Of a stretch of 64,000 nucleotides of DNA, positions 63,509 through 64,000 are shown piece after piece. The notes beneath the pieces were generated by a model, which saw only the letters and a program-made list of their open reading frames with translations, did not search any database and was not told the DNA's origin. The stretch lies in NCBI RefSeq assembly GCF_034424545.1, contig NZ_CP139970.1:186001-250000 (forward strand), written 5' to 3'. The stretch's first letter is position 1. The number at the start of each line of letters is the position of its first letter. The DNA comes from Trinickia caryophylli (GTDB lineage Bacteria > Pseudomonadota > Gammaproteobacteria > Burkholderiales > Burkholderiaceae). The translations under genes were made by a program, and so were the position numbers.

Positions 63509-64000
63509 ATGCTCGAAATCAGACACGCCGACGAACGTGGCCGCGCGGAACACGGATGGCTCAGCTCGCGCCACACCTTCTCGTTTGCGAGCTACTACGA
63601 CGCAAAGCAAATGGGTTTTTCGGACCTGCTCGTAATCAACGACGACCGGGTGATGCCGGGCCGCGGTTTCGGCAAGCACCCGCATCGCGACGTCGAGATT
63701 TTTTCCTACGTGCTGGAAGGCGCGCTCGAGCACAAGGATTCGATGGGCAACGGCTCGGTGATCACGCCGGGGGACGTGCAACTGATGAGCGCCGGCACGG
63801 GCGTGCTGCACAGCGAGTTCAACCCGTCCGCCGCCGAGCCCGTGCATTTCCTGCAGATCTGGCTGGCAACGGCCACGGCCGGCGCGACCCCGCGCTATCA
63901 GCAGCAACGATTCGAGGCGTCGGAAAAGCGCGGCAGGCTGCGGCTCATTCTGTCGCCCGACGGCGACGGGCAGTCGCTGCAGCTGCGGCAGGACGCGCGA
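63509..64000 (+). CDS. Pirin-family cupin protein, partial (cut by window end)
   Basis: 164 residues are visible from the ATG at 63509, chosen for CGGAG seven bases upstream; an in-frame ATG at 63491 is possible. No stop before the window end. Pirin metal ligands are present: His57 and His59 in GKHPHRD, His101 and Glu103 in LHSEF. The N-terminus SRHTFSFASYYD and SVITPGDVQLMSAG are family signatures. Bacterial pirins include quercetin dioxygenases and redox-linked regulators. It is divergent from the LysR gene and probably under its control. Confidence 0.95.
   Translation, partial: MLEIRHADERGRAEHGWLSSRHTFSFASYYDAKQMGFSDLLVINDDRVMPGRGFGKHPHRDVEIFSYVLEGALEHKDSMGNGSVITPGDVQLMSAGTGVLHSEFNPSAAEPVHFLQIWLATATAGATPRYQQQRFEASEKRGRLRLILSPDGDGQSLQLRQDAR

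Overview
The window is GC-rich (about 65%) and its gene content and order point to the Burkholderiaceae (a Burkholderia/Paraburkholderia/Trinickia-like betaproteobacterium). The main evidence is the tig-clpP-clpX-lon-hupB-tRNA-Val block at 48.2-55.2 kb. The genus cannot be settled from the sequence alone.

Region 1 (1-43.3 kb) is one large envelope and secretion locus. After the tail of a LysR gene (1-153), a compact minus-strand cluster runs from 10.9 kb down to 0.2 kb. In transcription order it encodes a TpsB/FhaC-type outer-membrane transporter, a signal-peptide/DUF2341/LamG protein fused to an ExbB/TolQ proton channel, ExbD, TonB, a large putative porin, a periplasmic coiled-coil protein, a YbjN-like protein, a PpiC/parvulin isomerase, a CoiA-like zinc protein, a small secreted protein and a second TonB-C-like protein. 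Next comes a rearranged type II secretion (T2SS) set: gspK (+), gspM, gspL, gspH, gspG (-), a very short gspC (+), then gspF, gspE, gspD (-). A second CoiA-like zinc protein and a PstS-like binding protein follow on the plus strand. A 12.3-kb minus-strand gene then encodes a 4090-residue TpsA/filamentous-haemagglutinin-like exoprotein. Behind it lie three TPR proteins, two of them carrying a GT9-like glycosyltransferase domain, and the missing T2SS genes gspJ and gspI. The TpsA and TpsB genes are therefore 13 kb apart with the T2SS between them, and the T2SS is split by tpsA. My reading is that TpsB, the TonB/ExbBD motor, the porin, the periplasmic folding factors, the T2SS and the TPR-glycosyltransferases jointly make, decorate and display the giant adhesin. 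That is an inference from layout.

Region 2 (43.5-48 kb) holds a LysE-type exporter, an Lrp/AsnC regulator, two tandem HAD-type hydrolases and an orphan Tae4/Tai4 type VI amidase effector-immunity pair.

Region 3 (48.2-55.2 kb) is conserved housekeeping: tRNA-Val(UAC), HU, Lon, ClpX, ClpP and trigger factor, with clear intrinsic terminators.

Region 4 (55.5-64 kb) carries glycerate kinase, a MarR regulator, a ketopantoate-reductase-like enzyme, tRNA-Leu(UAG) beside a nine-unit 11/12-bp tandem repeat, a selenium cluster (selU, DUF318-type permease, selD), a LysR regulator and a divergent pirin gene cut by the window end.
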